From positions 2,582,526-2,646,525 of the forward strand of contig VZDJ01000219.1 of NCBI GenBank assembly GCA_008694505.1: a stretch of 64,000 bases of DNA, read 5' to 3'. Source of the stretch: Cyanoderma ruficeps. Lineage: Eukaryota > Chordata > Aves > Passeriformes > Timaliidae. Below the pieces are notes generated by a model, which had not been told where the DNA came from, searched no databases, and worked only from the letters and a program-made list of their open reading frames with translations. Shown here piece after piece: positions 48,119 to 61,335 of this stretch (its first letter is position 1; each line of letters opens with the position of its first letter). The translations under genes and the position numbers were made by a program.

Positions 48119-48120
48119 AT

Positions 48121-51100
48121 GATGGATGGGGAGAGGGATACTGGAGCTTGGCCCAATTTCTTCAGCTCTGGTTAAAGCACTAGCAAAAGGGATGGCTGTG
48201 AAAATGTCTCACCTATTATTAACACCAAATGCACGCACACGTTTTTAAAAATGTAATTCTCTTAATTGATTGGTTTTGTGTAGATTCTGTCTGTACAGGT
48301 TGGATTTTATTGGTTGTGGAGGTAAAAGAAGATTTTCAATATTGATGTAGAGCAATACTTACTGTTCCTCCATGGATTAACTCTCTCTCACATTCCTGGT
48401 GTTTTACCCAAAGGTATTGTACCTAGTGGATTAAGACATCAAATACTTTGAGGACACAAAAGCTCTTTACAGTAGAATCCAAGACTCTAGTAATTATTAT
48501 CCAAGTCTTTCAATGATTTTTTGATGTTTGAGTTGAGCTTTCAGCAAATAAATTAAAAAAGAGAGAGAAAAAAAAGGCAAAAAATATTTTCAGTTGATAT
48601 AAGTCTTCAATGTCTCATCTATTGATTTTCTTCAGATCTTTAAATTCACAGTGTGACTTATATTCCATGAAATAGGGTCATTGACATCTGAAAACATACT
48701 ACAAAAAATATACTCTTCATATCCCATGGACTGAAACACATAATTGTCTAATGAAAAGGTTATCTAGTGTGTTAAATCCATTACTTACAGAATTTTTTCC
48801 TGGCTCCTAAATGAATGGATTTTGCTGCACTTTAAGAGAGGAAAAGCTTCATGGTGACTGAAAAAGTCTGTGGGCACTGTACTGTTTGACTGTGAGCTTA
48901 GAGCCTTGGTTCTAATTTTATTTAATGTAAGATTTTGTACAGTGATATTCCTGGATTTGCCACTGCATGAACACACTCCCTGACCTGAAAACTCTTATTT
49001 TTGTACTACTTACTTTCTCATTGCCTACTTTTGTCAAAATAGAAAATAAAGAAGGTCTAAGAGTTAAAGAAAACCTTGAATTATCTACTGATGAACAAAA
49101 GCAGTCAAAACCATTAGCAAGCTGTTTGACAACATGAAACTGTCTTTACAAAGTTCAACCTCTAAACAAGCTCATTTTGTAATCTTATTTATTTCCCCCA
49201 TAGAATATTTTGAGTTCATTTTCAAGCTTTTTTCTTTATGCATGTGAAAGCTTTGATGCTCAATAATCAAATAATCTCCACAGCAGAGACTTTAAGAAAA
49301 ACCGTGGCATAATGTATGATTAACTTTTCTCTTCCCAGTTGTATTGCTACTGCAGAGTAAATAAAAACCTGCACTTTTCTATCCAACAAAATTACAAATA
49401 ATAGAATATGGGAAGCATTTTGTAAACTATTAAAGTAACTAGTTTATGCTTTGAAGCAATGAACAGTTGTACACATATTTAACTTGTCATTAATCCCAGT
49501 GAAGTCAAATAAGTTACAAACATTTCTGTAATTTAATGAAACCCGTATTTATCTGATTAGACTTTAAATTTTCATTTTTTGAAGCAGGCTAATTACTAGA
49601 AGAGTTTTTTTTTTATTTTTCAATAGATCTTACCTCTTCCTTATTTACATTTAATTAACTAAAAATGCACGTTTTTTTCTTAGATTCAGAGGCCTCAAGA
49701 AGGAACGACTGCCCCAGCACTTCCCAGGAGTACCAAACAGTGAAACTGCCTGAAAACAGCCACTGCTATTAAACATTATGAGGCAAAATCCAAACAAACA
49801 TAGAAACAAACAGAAAAGCACAACAACGGCCATCCCAAACACCTTTGCTAAACCTTATGATCACCATGAAGCACACACACCTAAGAAACACTCTGGATTG
49901 CCCAAATCCTAGAATCTCTCTTCCACTTATATAAAAATTCAACTTTGTTCTTTGAGGGGATTTACTACTACAGGAACTGTTGCTTTTTGTGGCCTGCCTG
50001 ATAAAATACAGTAGTAAAGCAGCTAAAATTACCACTACAGTCCCACCTTAAACATAGATTGCTGTAACAGACAGACATTTTTCATTTTTTCATATGTGTG
50101 TAGGGTTCTGAGTTTGAGAAAAGCAATGCAATTGCTTTACATGAGGGCAAACCTTGCTGGAACCATTCCCACTCTTGGATTTGGCCACGTTTATACCTCC
50201 TGCTGGACATGGACTTCATGTTTAATGAAGTCTTTGGAAGAGTTCTGACTGATTTCAAACGATTTTAGATTATACATTCGTAGACTGGTTGATAGTATCC
50301 CTCTTCTATATATACACGTGCTTGCCCATGTCACACAAGGCTGCCAGTCCAAAGAGAATCATAATTCCTTCAATGAGGAGGAGAGTACTGGAGTCAGTTC
50401 AAGGGAAAGGATGGTAAATCACACAAAAAATTATGTCTTCTCTAAAGATGACAGTCTGAATGTTGTCAGTTTATAAAATGATCAATTTATTCAACTGTAC
50501 TTTAGCAATAACATTCTGAAGGATCAAATCCTGATATCTCTGAATAATTAGGCATTCGGTAAACAGGAGCTGGAATCAGAGTTTTTACAGATTCCCTGGA
50601 CTCTTGCCTTAGAAAATAAAGACAGATCTAGAGTTCTTCTCTTAAGCAAGACTAACAACATTTTCTGAGCTAAGATAGAAATTGACCTTTGTTTTGATTT
50701 GGTCATTTAAAGGGCTTATTTGGAGCCTCAACCATGCACAATTAAACAAAGTTCAAATTAATCAAAAAGAACAATTTACATTGGTTTCAGCACAGCAAGT
50801 ACTGGGCTCCCCCTGCTCTGGAAGAGGGGCCCTTCTGTGGAAGGATGTTGAGCCAGCTCAGAGAGGGTTTCCCCAACAGCCCAGGAACAAAATCTCCTGT
50901 CATGCCACTCTGTGAGCAGCTTTTCCTAACTGGAAGCAGTACAAGTACATTTATAACCAGGTACAGACAAGTCAAGAAATAACTGTTGCCTTTGATGGGA
51001 CAGTGGGAAATATCCTTTACTAGTTATGTGTAGGAATAGGGTAAAAAACTGGCCTGTCATTCCTTCTAAGTGCAGATAACAAGCAATTTGTAAGTTCCTA

Positions 51101-51150
51101 TATGAAGTTGTTTTGAGATTGAGAAGTTCCTTTAACACAACAATCTATTC
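48121..51150. other. Non-coding block, no gene recognised
   Basis: Unique AT-rich sequence with a purine-rich tract at 48554-48580. The first 100 bp or so may be the end of the retroviral leader. ORFs are up to 88 codons, unrecognised. Confidence 0.7.
48554..48580. repeat. Purine-rich low-complexity tract
   Basis: A-runs with a short (GA)n in the middle. Simple repeat. Confidence 0.75.
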
Positions 51151-51423
51151 TGAGGGTGGAAAATAAGTGCACAGTGTAATAACAAGGGATTTGTCCCATG
51201 AGAATCAGTAAAGAAAAGATATAAACAATCCAAGAATAGATAGATTTGATGGATGAGTAAAATACCTTTTACTAGCCAACAGAATAATTAACAAAAAAGC
51301 TATTAACCAATTAGAAGCTGCCCTCAAGGTTTTAAAAACTGTATAAAAGACAGCATGTAGCCATAATAAAGGAGCCTTCTGAACTTTTGTGGTGTCACTC
51401 TATGTGTCGTGACCATCCCAACA
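51151..51423 (+). mobile_element. Solo LTR-like element
   Basis: The segment has a TATA box (GTATAAAAG, 51341-51349) followed 16 bp later by AATAAA (51365-51370). About 50 bp of U5-like sequence comes next and ends GTGTCGTGACCATCCCAACA (51423). The 5' end is probably one of two TG dinucleotides, TGAGGGTGG at 51151 or TGTAATAAC at 51175. The compact TATA-to-AATAAA spacing matches the element at 47.6 kb, but the sequences differ, so they are not the same family member. No internal retroviral sequence or clear target-site duplication is visible. Confidence 0.55.
51341..51370 (+). promoter_or_regulatory. LTR TATA box and poly-A signal
   Basis: GTATAAAAG and AATAAA within 30 bp. They support reading the surrounding segment as an LTR in plus orientation. 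Confidence 0.55.
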
Positions 51424-54400
51424 ATAGTTATGGGTAACAATACCTCAAATTATTGATAATGTTCAAGTTAAAGCTAGAAGAAAAGCACTGCAGGAATTTA
51501 TTAAAAATAGATCTATCAGTGAATAAGAATTTGTGATGTTTAACCTGAAGGCAAAAGCAACCAGGGCAGTCTGAGTAACAGCTTCAAGTGGATGATTAGC
51601 TAAGGGGATTCAACACTTAATAGCCAAAATAAATTAGTATAATTATTTTATTACCTATGCTAACTGATTTCATTGTTTTTACAGAAATAACAACTCCCTA
51701 AGGGGTGGAATGTTGCTTCAAAGAATCCCAGCTGCAAGCTTCTGTGTTCTCTTGTGGCAATCAAAAACAACAACAAAAAGAGCTGTCATTAATAATAGTA
51801 TTAGTGAGTGTGCTACCACATCTTAGAAATACATTCTGGATTTGCCTGTACACCTGGACTTGAATACAAAGTTTTCTAGCCACTGGAGGGTTTTAGATAC
51901 AATTGAAATAAACCTGTAAAGCACTTATTAAAATAAACATTAATATTTATAGAGAACAATGGAATGCTTTAAATAGATTTTTAATAAATGAGTGTGTGAT
52001 TAGTTGAGGAGCTTGAGAAATCTTTTAATTTGACCTCAGAAGAATTATTTTTAAAGTCTATATATTTCTGCTTTTGCTCTCACTGTGGAGTTTTAACAAT
52101 ATATCCTCCACACAAGGATGAGTTTCAAAGAACTCTACTGAAACATAGCGTGAATTTTTATAGAGTTCATCTCTATCACTTTCAAGATTCTACCCAGGTC
52201 TAACTTCGAGCTGATTTGTATTCCTGCCAGTCTGTGTTGCTGTTCAGTACCTGCTGTACCCTCCCTTTCCCCCTGTGCAGGCTCCCACCTTACAACCCCC
52301 CACAAATTAGAACCTACAGGGAAAACACTCCAGGCAGCTGCCAGGACCCCCACATGGGCTGCATTTCCAGCATCTCTTGCACCCCTATAATGCAGGGACA
52401 GGACACAAAATAGATCCTGATGGCTTCGCTTGCAGGCAGCACCTCAGGGACCTGAGCAGCCCTGCCCCAGTCAGACACCCTGGAATGGTGTTCCCAGTGC
52501 TCCTGCAAGGGGGCCCAGCCACAGCTGGGGTGCTGTAAGGCACCAAGGACCACCGAAAGTTCTCTACATTATACAAAACACAGCCAAAGAATTCTGGGAC
52601 TGAATCCAGTGGTAAAAATGCACATCCTAGGAACACTGATCAACAGCAGATTTTGACTGACTGTGTCTGTGTTCCCCTGCTTCATAATGCCTTAAATACC
52701 CAACCCCCCTGCACAGCTGGGGAAACTAATTATCATTCTAATTGGTGGTGGTGTTTTTTTGTTTTGTTTTGTTATTTTGTATAATATAATATACTAGTAC
52801 ACACAAATTGGACGTGGAAATTTTTCTCATTTCTTATTTGTTGAGGATTCACCATGTAATTCTGGACATAACAGATGTTACCCTGAACAAACAACTACCT
52901 ATGGTACAGCTCATCCTCCCTGTCACAGGAGCTGGAAATCAAAACAAGGAATGAAGGAGCCACAGCGGGAACACAAACTACAGAGGGGCCCACTGTGCCA
53001 CAGCCTTTCTGCTGGTGAGCCCCAGCCTGTGGCACATGGAAATCATCTGGTGACCTTCTCAGGAACATCAGGCCTGGAATCTGGCCTAGGCTCCATTTGG
53101 AGAGACAGTTCTCAGAGTGCTGACGAGGCTTCAGCATTGTATCATGAGCCCAATTAACTGATTGTAAAATTCAGCACATCTCTCCTTAGTGTTTTAGAAT
53201 CAAAAGGAAACAGCTTGATGAACTTCCAGCTAGTGTGCAAAATATTGGAGAACTTCCTCCTGTTCTTTATTAGTGGTACCAATAGTCCTAAAAACTGTCC
53301 AAAAAGGCTTAGCATGATTCCAACTCTTTGGTTTGGCTCTGGGGTTTTTGTTTTGTTTTCCATGGAAATCAACTTTCTTGAAAGGAAAAGTAAAATAATG
53401 AATGTAAAAAAGAAACTATCTAAATTAAAAGTCACTGTCATTTGACAACAATACTGGCAAAATTGCAGGCAATGCTGTTAAAAAAATGGTGCATATTCAA
53501 TAAGAGCTGGCATTAATCAAAACAAACTGAAAGTTTTATCCCTCAAAATATGTTATGGCTTCTCAGTATCATTAAATCGTAGTCACTGTGTATATCTTTT
53601 GACATTTTCAAAGTTAATATTTGGACATCTAACACTGATGAGAACATTATAATTCTCACAGGGTTCTGAAAAAAACCCAGTATTTGCATTAGTAGTGACA
53701 TTATAGCTGGGAATGGAACAGTGTGGTTATGATGCAACTCAACAAACACCTGCACCTACCCAGAGGTGAGGTGGACAAGGATTAGCAGGGAGGGACCTCT
53801 CAAAATACCACGAGGTTTTGAGACTCGTGCTATGATTTCTTACGTGTTAACTCTTGGATTTGTGTTTGCACTTCCTCAGCACCGGAGTTCAATCTCTTTA
53901 AGTCAACAAAATATTCTGTAGTGAAGTTGTCAACTAATTCAAGTTGGGTATAAATACTCTAAATCCTGCTTCATCTCTAGGACAAATATATCCTAGGTGC
54001 ACAAATTGCCTTTTATCTTACATATAACATCACATTTAAATAACTTTTTTCACTCATTGCCTTTAAATTGCCTCTTTGAACAATTCTATTTTAAATTATT
54101 TCTTTTTTTGCCTATTCTCTTCTTTATTCACTTCTGATTTCTGAGTCCTCACGTGTCCCTGTGCATCACAGAAGCGACTTCCCTCCTAATCACAGTCTGT
54201 TCCTTCTCAGCTACAGGCACAGGAAGAAAACAATGATTGTGTGACATCAAACCCACTTTACTCCATAACGAGCTGTGATGCTGCAAAGGCTTGATTGTGG
54301 CAACCTGGAATGAATCACAGACAGGAAAGAATGATGAACACAGAAATGCTTTTTTTAATGCACATTTTGGTAATGAGCTGCAGCGGCCAAAGCCATGAAG

Positions 54401-56500
54401 CAGCAAACACTGTGCTTCTTGAAAGTGTTTCTGGTTTAAAGCAACTTTGTGAATTAAAACCTGTGGAAAAGGAGATGATCAATAACACTGTTGTCACTTG
54501 CCTGGATGTGACTGAAAACTTTACCCCCAAATTAGGATCAAAGAAGACTGTTGATTCAAAATATTCCTTTTGTAAACCAATGTGAAATGGCTGCAACTTA
54601 AATTCTTTGGTTTGTAAATGTTAAGCCTGGAGGTATACACTGAATCATAAAGTGATGGAAATCTGTCAAATCCCCACAACATTAAAGGCTGATTTACACC
54701 AGCTGAAGACCCTCCTCCATTTATTAAATCAGTCTTTGCACAGAGTGATCTCTCAGTAGCCATGAAATCACAGGGACGGGAGAAAGAAGCCCAAGTTAAA
54801 GGAAAACAAACCAAGGATGTGGCAGGCACATTCAAAAGCTGTTTAATAGCTCTCACAAGAAAGAGGCAGTGGGGAATGTCTTGCCCCTACTGCCACTCGT
54901 CTTGCAGTAACTAACACTCAAACAGTGTAAAACAGGAAGGCAACAAAACCCTTCTATTTGTAGTTGCTGTTCATGCTCTCAGTGGCTGCCCAAAGGACAT
55001 CTCCCACTGCCAGCTCGGGTCTGCCCTTCCCAGGCAGATCCTTTGCTTTCAGTTCCTCACATCCCTGCTGCAGGGAGAACAGAAGCACACAGGGGAGAGC
55101 TTCATGCCGGGTTCCTGGCAAACACTTTGTTTAATGTAGCTAAACAGTGTCTACTTCAAGGCACAGAGAAATGCCAGTCTTGATTTGATGTAGAGATCCA
55201 GACCTCAGAAGAAATACAGGTACTCTTTATGTAAACGTTTGCCTAGCTGATTGCTAAATCCAGGGAGGAGCGGCTCTTTCCATTGTCTGCATCAGTTTTA
55301 CATCTGCTACTGCTCAGCAACTGAAAAGTATACAGCAGGAAAAAATCCAAACCTGTCATAAACCAGGGTATAGATTATGAATCAGCCAAAAAAGGAGAGA
55401 TGGAACTGAAGTACTAAATAAGGAAGAAAAAAAAAAGATTAAATTAATAAACCAAACATATAGGTAAGTATTACTGTAATGTTTTTCTTGCCCCTTAGTC
55501 TTGCCACTCTGTGCATTGTGACAGTCTGACAGCCTTTCTCTGTCTCTGCCTGAGTGTGAGAATGGAAGCAATTGCTTTGCATGGCCATGAGAAAATTATT
55601 TCTAACAGGGAAAGTTCCCTTCCCTCCCACCTACAACTGGACAAACTGTCCACTCCCCAAATTAAACACAGGCACTCAAGTAGTCTCTCTTTTGAGTAAC
55701 CCTGGACTAATTTCAAAGCAGAGGTATGGAAGATGTCACAGCATCACTTTCCCCCTGAGTAGCAGCAGGTAAGATTAAAGATTACATCTTTATTTATTAC
55801 ATCTCATTTATTTTGCTGCTGCTATCAGTGACTCCCTCTAAACCCCCTTCTCTAAATCAAACATGCAGGACCAAAAATCTCAGAAGATATAAACTATTTC
55901 AACCATTTCAAACCTGCTTCTACTACACATCTGCTACTGCCCTTTAACTGATTTTAAATTCACCAAAGAGCTGGTGTCAAACTATTTATATTTACATGTT
56001 ATTTCCAAAGACACGCTCCCACCCAGGTTTCAGTTGTTTAGATCAGAGCTGGCTCTAGACATAGCACACACCTCTGGGAATTACACAAACCATATTGCCA
56101 TACTTAAAATTGCATGTGATACCAACGTGACTACGTTTATGTCCAGAAGCAAATGTTTTCAGAGAGAGGAACAGAGATAAAAAGAAGAATGCCAAACCCA
56201 GTAAGTGGGAACTCTGCTATCTGCTGGCGTAACACTAAAGATCCCGCAGTACAATATTTTCTGCCTTTCTATAATTTAATAGTGGTTTAAAAATACAAGA
56301 AAGAAAAGCAGGAAAGAAGCACGAAGAGGACAAAGTTTACGCTGGAAAAGAAAAATTCTAGTTTCCCATCTAGCAATAAAAAACAATGTACAGGGCCTGA
56401 ATATCTATGTGTTCATGCATTATTGTAAAACACTGGTATGGGCATTCAAAGGTCAAGCCCTGCTTTTAAAACTTTCTTTTTGCACACATATATAATTCAG
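51424..56500. other. Non-coding block, no gene recognised
   Basis: Unique sequence. GC-rich patches at about 52240-52560 and 52950-53150 and around 54960-55100 give short overlapping ORFs on both strands. A T/G low-complexity tract lies at 52754-52779. No product recognised. Confidence 0.65.
52754..52779. repeat. (GTTTT)n-like tract
   Basis: T-runs interrupted by single G, followed by an ATAATATAATATA stretch. Low complexity. Confidence 0.8.
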
Positions 56501-59416
56501 ATGTATTACCAACAAGATGATATATGGTAAGGGTTCTAAAACTGACATGACATAGTAACATGAAAAATAACAAAATAAAATTTAAGAAAAACCAGAAAAT
56601 AATGGACCTCCAAAAATGTGCTTCTCAGTTTTACAGGAAATGCATCAAAATTCACGTCACACTAAGCTAAGAAGTGTGATGCAATACCTGTATACCTGGT
56701 AGTTATGAGAAGTGTTAAATATTTTCAGTGTTGCTATCCCAAGTTATCAGAATTGTCTGCTACTCCATGGCCTGGCAGGGTATAACTCCACTGTGACCAG
56801 TAAAATAACATTTTGCAGCCGACTTAAAAAAAAATAAAAATTATATCTGACTGCCAACAGCGATTAGAATGTCACTTACAGCTGCTGCCTTGTCACAACA
56901 CCCCCACAGCCCTCAGCTCACAAGGACGCATTCAGTGAGAGAATGGCCTGCATTCATTGTGTAATTATCAACCTCACACACCTTGGAAACAGAGAAAGCT
57001 CCAACACGTGTATGACTAAAAACTCTGTCGTGAGATTATGGGCTGCAACAATAAAACTATTTCCCACTGTACTTAATAGACTATTATAATGGGGAAATAA
57101 CGGGAACGTAAAACCTTTTCATTATCTTGACTTTTTATAGGAAGATTTATCATTGGAAAATTGTATGATTCAGATAAGAGGAAAAAAACAAAAAGGAGTC
57201 AAATGCTGGAAGAGGAGGGCCAAGAACTTGCTCGTGAGTTGGCAGGCTGCCCACAGCACCTCTGTTGGGGAATATGCAACTTTAATCTTTATTATGGAAT
57301 GATCACAAATGGACTGTTTCGGAATACCATCTGTTCTCACTGAAGCATTGGATCAGCAGGCTGCATGCTTCAGTCTGTCCTTCACCTTGTATCTGGGCTT
57401 TCAGCAAAGCTCCCAGTTTGGAAAGGGAGGGTTTCCAAAAAGAAGCCTTTTGGAAAGACTTGCATAGTATCTAATTTAAATATAAGGTATTTTTTATTTT
57501 TATTTTTGCAGTGTCTCTATTTTGACTTTCCACATTTCTCTGAGGTAAGCTCCAAATGAAATACTCATAGAAGGAAAGCACTTCTGATTTCTATTTTCCC
57601 TTTGTGTAAAACTAAGTGTTTTTACCAGCTGTAGTGTCCAAACAAGCTCTTAACAGTCTAACACTCCTCCCAGCCCTCATTCCAGAATATCACAGCAGTT
57701 AAATGTCTGTATCTCTGCATCTACAGGGCATGTTTGTGAGCAGACCTGAACTTACTGCTAATTCCAAATGTTAATATGAAAAACATGGCAAAGAGATTGC
57801 AAATTATATGTAAAGGGACTTGGTTCAACACTCCCCAGCCCTGTGCAGAGGGCAGGGCTGCACAGCTGGCTAAGCCACTGCAAAGCCATTAGCCCAACAG
57901 CAATTAATCACTGATCCTGCTCCACATCTGCCTAGAGATGCAATATTGCATCTGAACGTGCTCCTGGGCTTTGAGCACTCCCAGGAGGGGGAAATCAGAG
58001 GGAAAAGGAACAAACCTTTCTGACTGAAATACTCAGAAAATCTTTGAAGGATTAAAAAATGGGAGGAAGGAAAAAAGGTTTATCAGCAAAGTGAAATGTA
58101 ACAAAGGCATGTAAGAAATACAGAGGATGTGAAGTTTAGCACAGTGTGGTTAAGGTGTCATTTTCTCCTCTGGACACACCTGGGGGTGCAAGGTGTGTGT
58201 TTACTGTGACAAAGCCTCACCAGAGGGGGGATGTGTTTGTCTCTAAGGTCCAAACTCAGTAAAGACAGAGAGAAGCCCCTTAAATTCAGTTTTTGGATAA
58301 ACACAGTTTAAGTCCTAGCTAGCAGCTCTTTCAAAGATTTAGTTTCCAGTTTTATTAATAATAACTTTACCTCAGCCTGTAGTAAGTGTGATTTACCAGT
58401 AGAAGCAAAACAGCAGAAAATGAGAGACGCTACTGCTACATAAGCAGCAGCACTTAAACACTGGATGCCCAAACACTCCTGAGGAGTATTGGAGAAAACT
58501 CAGCATCACCAAAGTATTCACAGAACAATGGGATGCTCTCCCCATTCAGCTCCACAAGCTGCAATGTAGGGAGCAACACTGGGGATGTGGGAAGAAGCCC
58601 TTGCTGAAAATCACTGCTAAATTATCACCCCAGATGCTGGAAATTCTTAGAAAAAGGGCTTAACCCACAGCAGGTTTGTGAGGAGCCTGGTGGTGTGCAG
58701 CACACATTCCATTTTCACCCCTTTCCCTGCAATTTATGCAGCTGGAGAACATCTCCGTGGTGTTAAGGTCTAGTCCTGCCAGCTTTGATCCCCATGAACC
58801 TGAAGAAAGCTCTTGCTCTGGAGAATGATACCAATTAAAACTGTCAGCTGAGAAATCCTCTTCATTTAAGAAGCTAAATCTGGCTGTGCCAACTGACAGA
58901 GTTTTCTGAGAAGCTTTCATATTGGAGGGAGGGGAAGAAAAAAGAACCTAAAAAATAAGCATTTGGGGCATAAAGGTTGTTTTTTGTGTGATTTTTAATG
59001 TCTGGCAAATGAAGAAAACAAAATTATTAGTTATTTCTGAAAATCTCATCCAAGTTCTCATATCCTACTGGGGCCTTCCGGGCTCACACAGGAAACACGG
59101 ACAAATGGAGGGAAGTTTGCTTTAAAAATTGTAATGCCAGTAAAAAATACAAACCTAGTTTTGCTCCCTCTAAAGTGAATGTGCTTTCCTTCTTTTTGCT
59201 TTTATTAGAATAAGCCTTGTATTTTGCCATGAAAAAAAGAATGGTGACAGTTTTATATAAATCATATACTTCAGAAAAATTAAAGTGTGAAGATTCTCTG
59301 TTACGTTTCCATTTTTGAAATTTTATTGACTATTCAAGGATTGTGAGTCTATCAACAGGCAGAAAAAATTACTATTTTACTGTCTCGTAGTGATGAAAAA
59401 GTGACTTTTTTTTCTG

Positions 59417-59438
59417 TTCTTCTTCTTCTTCTTCTTCT
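59417..59438. repeat. (TTC)n microsatellite
   Basis: About seven TTC units. Confidence 0.9.
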
Positions 59439-60339
59439 GTTATCTTCCCTCCAAATCAACATCAAAGTAAAAGAAATAGGAAATAATTTAATGAATGGAT
59501 TACTGACCCAGTTGATGAGCAAAATTACAGCCTTCCTTCATATTTCTTAAATGCAAAAATCTTTAGAAAGATCATTCTCTACAGAATCACATTTTTTACT
59601 CCATTTTTTTTTCTTTGGTACCTCACCATCTACAGTTCACCTGTGTTAAAACAAAAATATTATTGTCAAATGCACACCTACTGCTGAGTGTAATCAACAT
59701 CTTCTGACAACATTTCTCCCGTTTTCTCCTACTGAGATTGGAGTATTCATTAAGACGAGCTTTGGAAGAAATTAAAAGCATGCTAACGAAATCCTAATTT
59801 GCCAAGGTGAAAAGAAGTGACTGTAGTCTCCTGCTAATGTGATTACTAAGGATCATGTTCTATGTATGTTTTTTTCCCCAAAGAGGACTTTCAAGCAGTC
59901 TTGTTTAAAGCTGGGAATATTTCTTGTCTGAAGCTGTCCTTGTGCAATGCTCGCAATGACAAAGGGAAGGCAGCCTGGGAGAGAGGTGAAAGTATTAAGT
60001 ACAGGGAGTGAAAAAAACTTCAATAAATTTAAATTTAAAAAAAAAGTTTTAATTTATAAGACACATTAAACTATGCAAATCAAGCAATAACTCAGATCCA
60101 ACCAATTATTTTGGTTTTAAATTAAAAGAAACATGTAAGTCATGATTCTCATTAGTCCACCACTTAGAGTTCATCTTAATTTAGTACATGGACTGCAAGA
60201 TTAGAGAGAAGATTTTGTTTTATTGGTGTAAATGGCCGTGTTTCTGTGGCTTCAGTCAGTCAGGGTTACACCTCCCCTGACTGATTTACATAACATCAGA
60301 CCGAATTTTCTCCCTTCATTGCCATAGCAATTCACCTGT

Positions 60340-60640
60340 TAGAGCTCTGCAGTTCCAGGGCAGGCAGATGCTCAAACCTGCACTCAGCTCAGAGCTCAGG
60401 GATGGTGCCTGATCCCTGGAGTGCCCATCACACGGAGCAAGGCACAGGGATTCCCAAGGACTGCCCAGGCAGAGGGAGCACAGCCCTGCAGGGCACTGCC
60501 CCCTGCCTGGAGCTGGCACAAACCCTCCCGAATTTACAGCATCCTTCTGTGACATTGCCTCCCACTGCAGACTGACCCCTGTGGCCCAGCCCTGGGCAGA
60601 GTGGCAGCTCACTGCCTCCTTCTCTGGGTGAAACTGCCCT
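60340..60640. other. GC-rich patch, no recognised product
   Basis: Strongly GC-rich, with an open 98-codon frame on the minus strand that is rich in Cys, Gly, Ser and Leu and has no motif I can name. CpG dinucleotides are few, so it does not look like an active CpG-island promoter. It is of the same character as the patches at 23.1, 52.3 and 62.3 kb. Confidence 0.45.
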
Positions 60641-61324
60641 AAGGCAGGCCAGTGAATTGAGAATTTTATATGAGTTAAACCCAGAATAATTCCATGGAAA
60701 ATTTCACGAGATGATCAGATTTGAGGCAAAGAGCAAAGGAGAACCCAGATGCTGTGAAGGCAGTGCCTGCCCCTGGCTGGGCACCCAGCCCAGGCACTGC
60801 CAACCTGCAGCCAGGGAACCCCAGCTGTGCTCCACAGAACCTCACCTGTTCAATGTTTATTGAACGTTGGTGTGTTCAGACTTTCAGAAACCGTTGTGGG
60901 AGCAAAAGCCAACTGCTGACAAACTGACATGATGTGAAGTGAACTAGGACAAGAAGCCAAGTGATGATTTAAACAATAGGTTTTCTAATATAATGTCATA
61001 TAAGTGCCCTAGAACACAGAAAGAAATCTGCTTGGTGTGCAGGAAGAGCCAAAATCCAATACCTTTGCTATAAGACCATTTATGTCTACACTTAGGAGAA
61101 GAACAATATTGTATTTGACAACATTTTTTAAGGTCCTGCTACTATTAAAAAGGATAAATTAATAAAAGAAAGCTTTCCAAAATTAGATGATACTAGATTA
61201 TTTTTTTATCTAGATTAACTCCCTTATCCCTTTCATGGCACAGCTGCACAAATGCTTGTAGTGGCAGAGAGCAAGAGGCTGAAATGAATGGACAGCTTGG
61301 AAAACACAGGAGAGGACAGACAGG

Positions 61325-61335
61325 TTTTTTTTTTT
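61325..61335. repeat. Poly-T tract
   Basis: T11 run; simple repeat. Confidence 0.85.

Larger units (their letters stand above)
47568..48120 (+). mobile_element. Endogenous retrovirus relic: LTR plus primer-binding-site-like start of leader
   Basis: A plausible LTR begins near TGGGTGTCCCACACTGGAC (47568) and ends near GTCTCCCCGCA (48073). It carries a TATA box (TATATAAG, 47963-47970) and AATAAA (47987-47992) only about 24 bp apart, the compact arrangement seen in several avian retroviral LTRs. U5-like sequence follows, and then TGGCGCAGACATGAGGGG at 48101-48118, which starts TGGCGC as some tRNA primer-binding sites do. The gap between the LTR end and this site is longer than the usual few bases, so one of the two borders is wrong or the leader has an insertion. 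No gag, pol or env sequence follows. GGCCTTGAAG is directly repeated inside the proposed U3. Confidence 0.55.
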
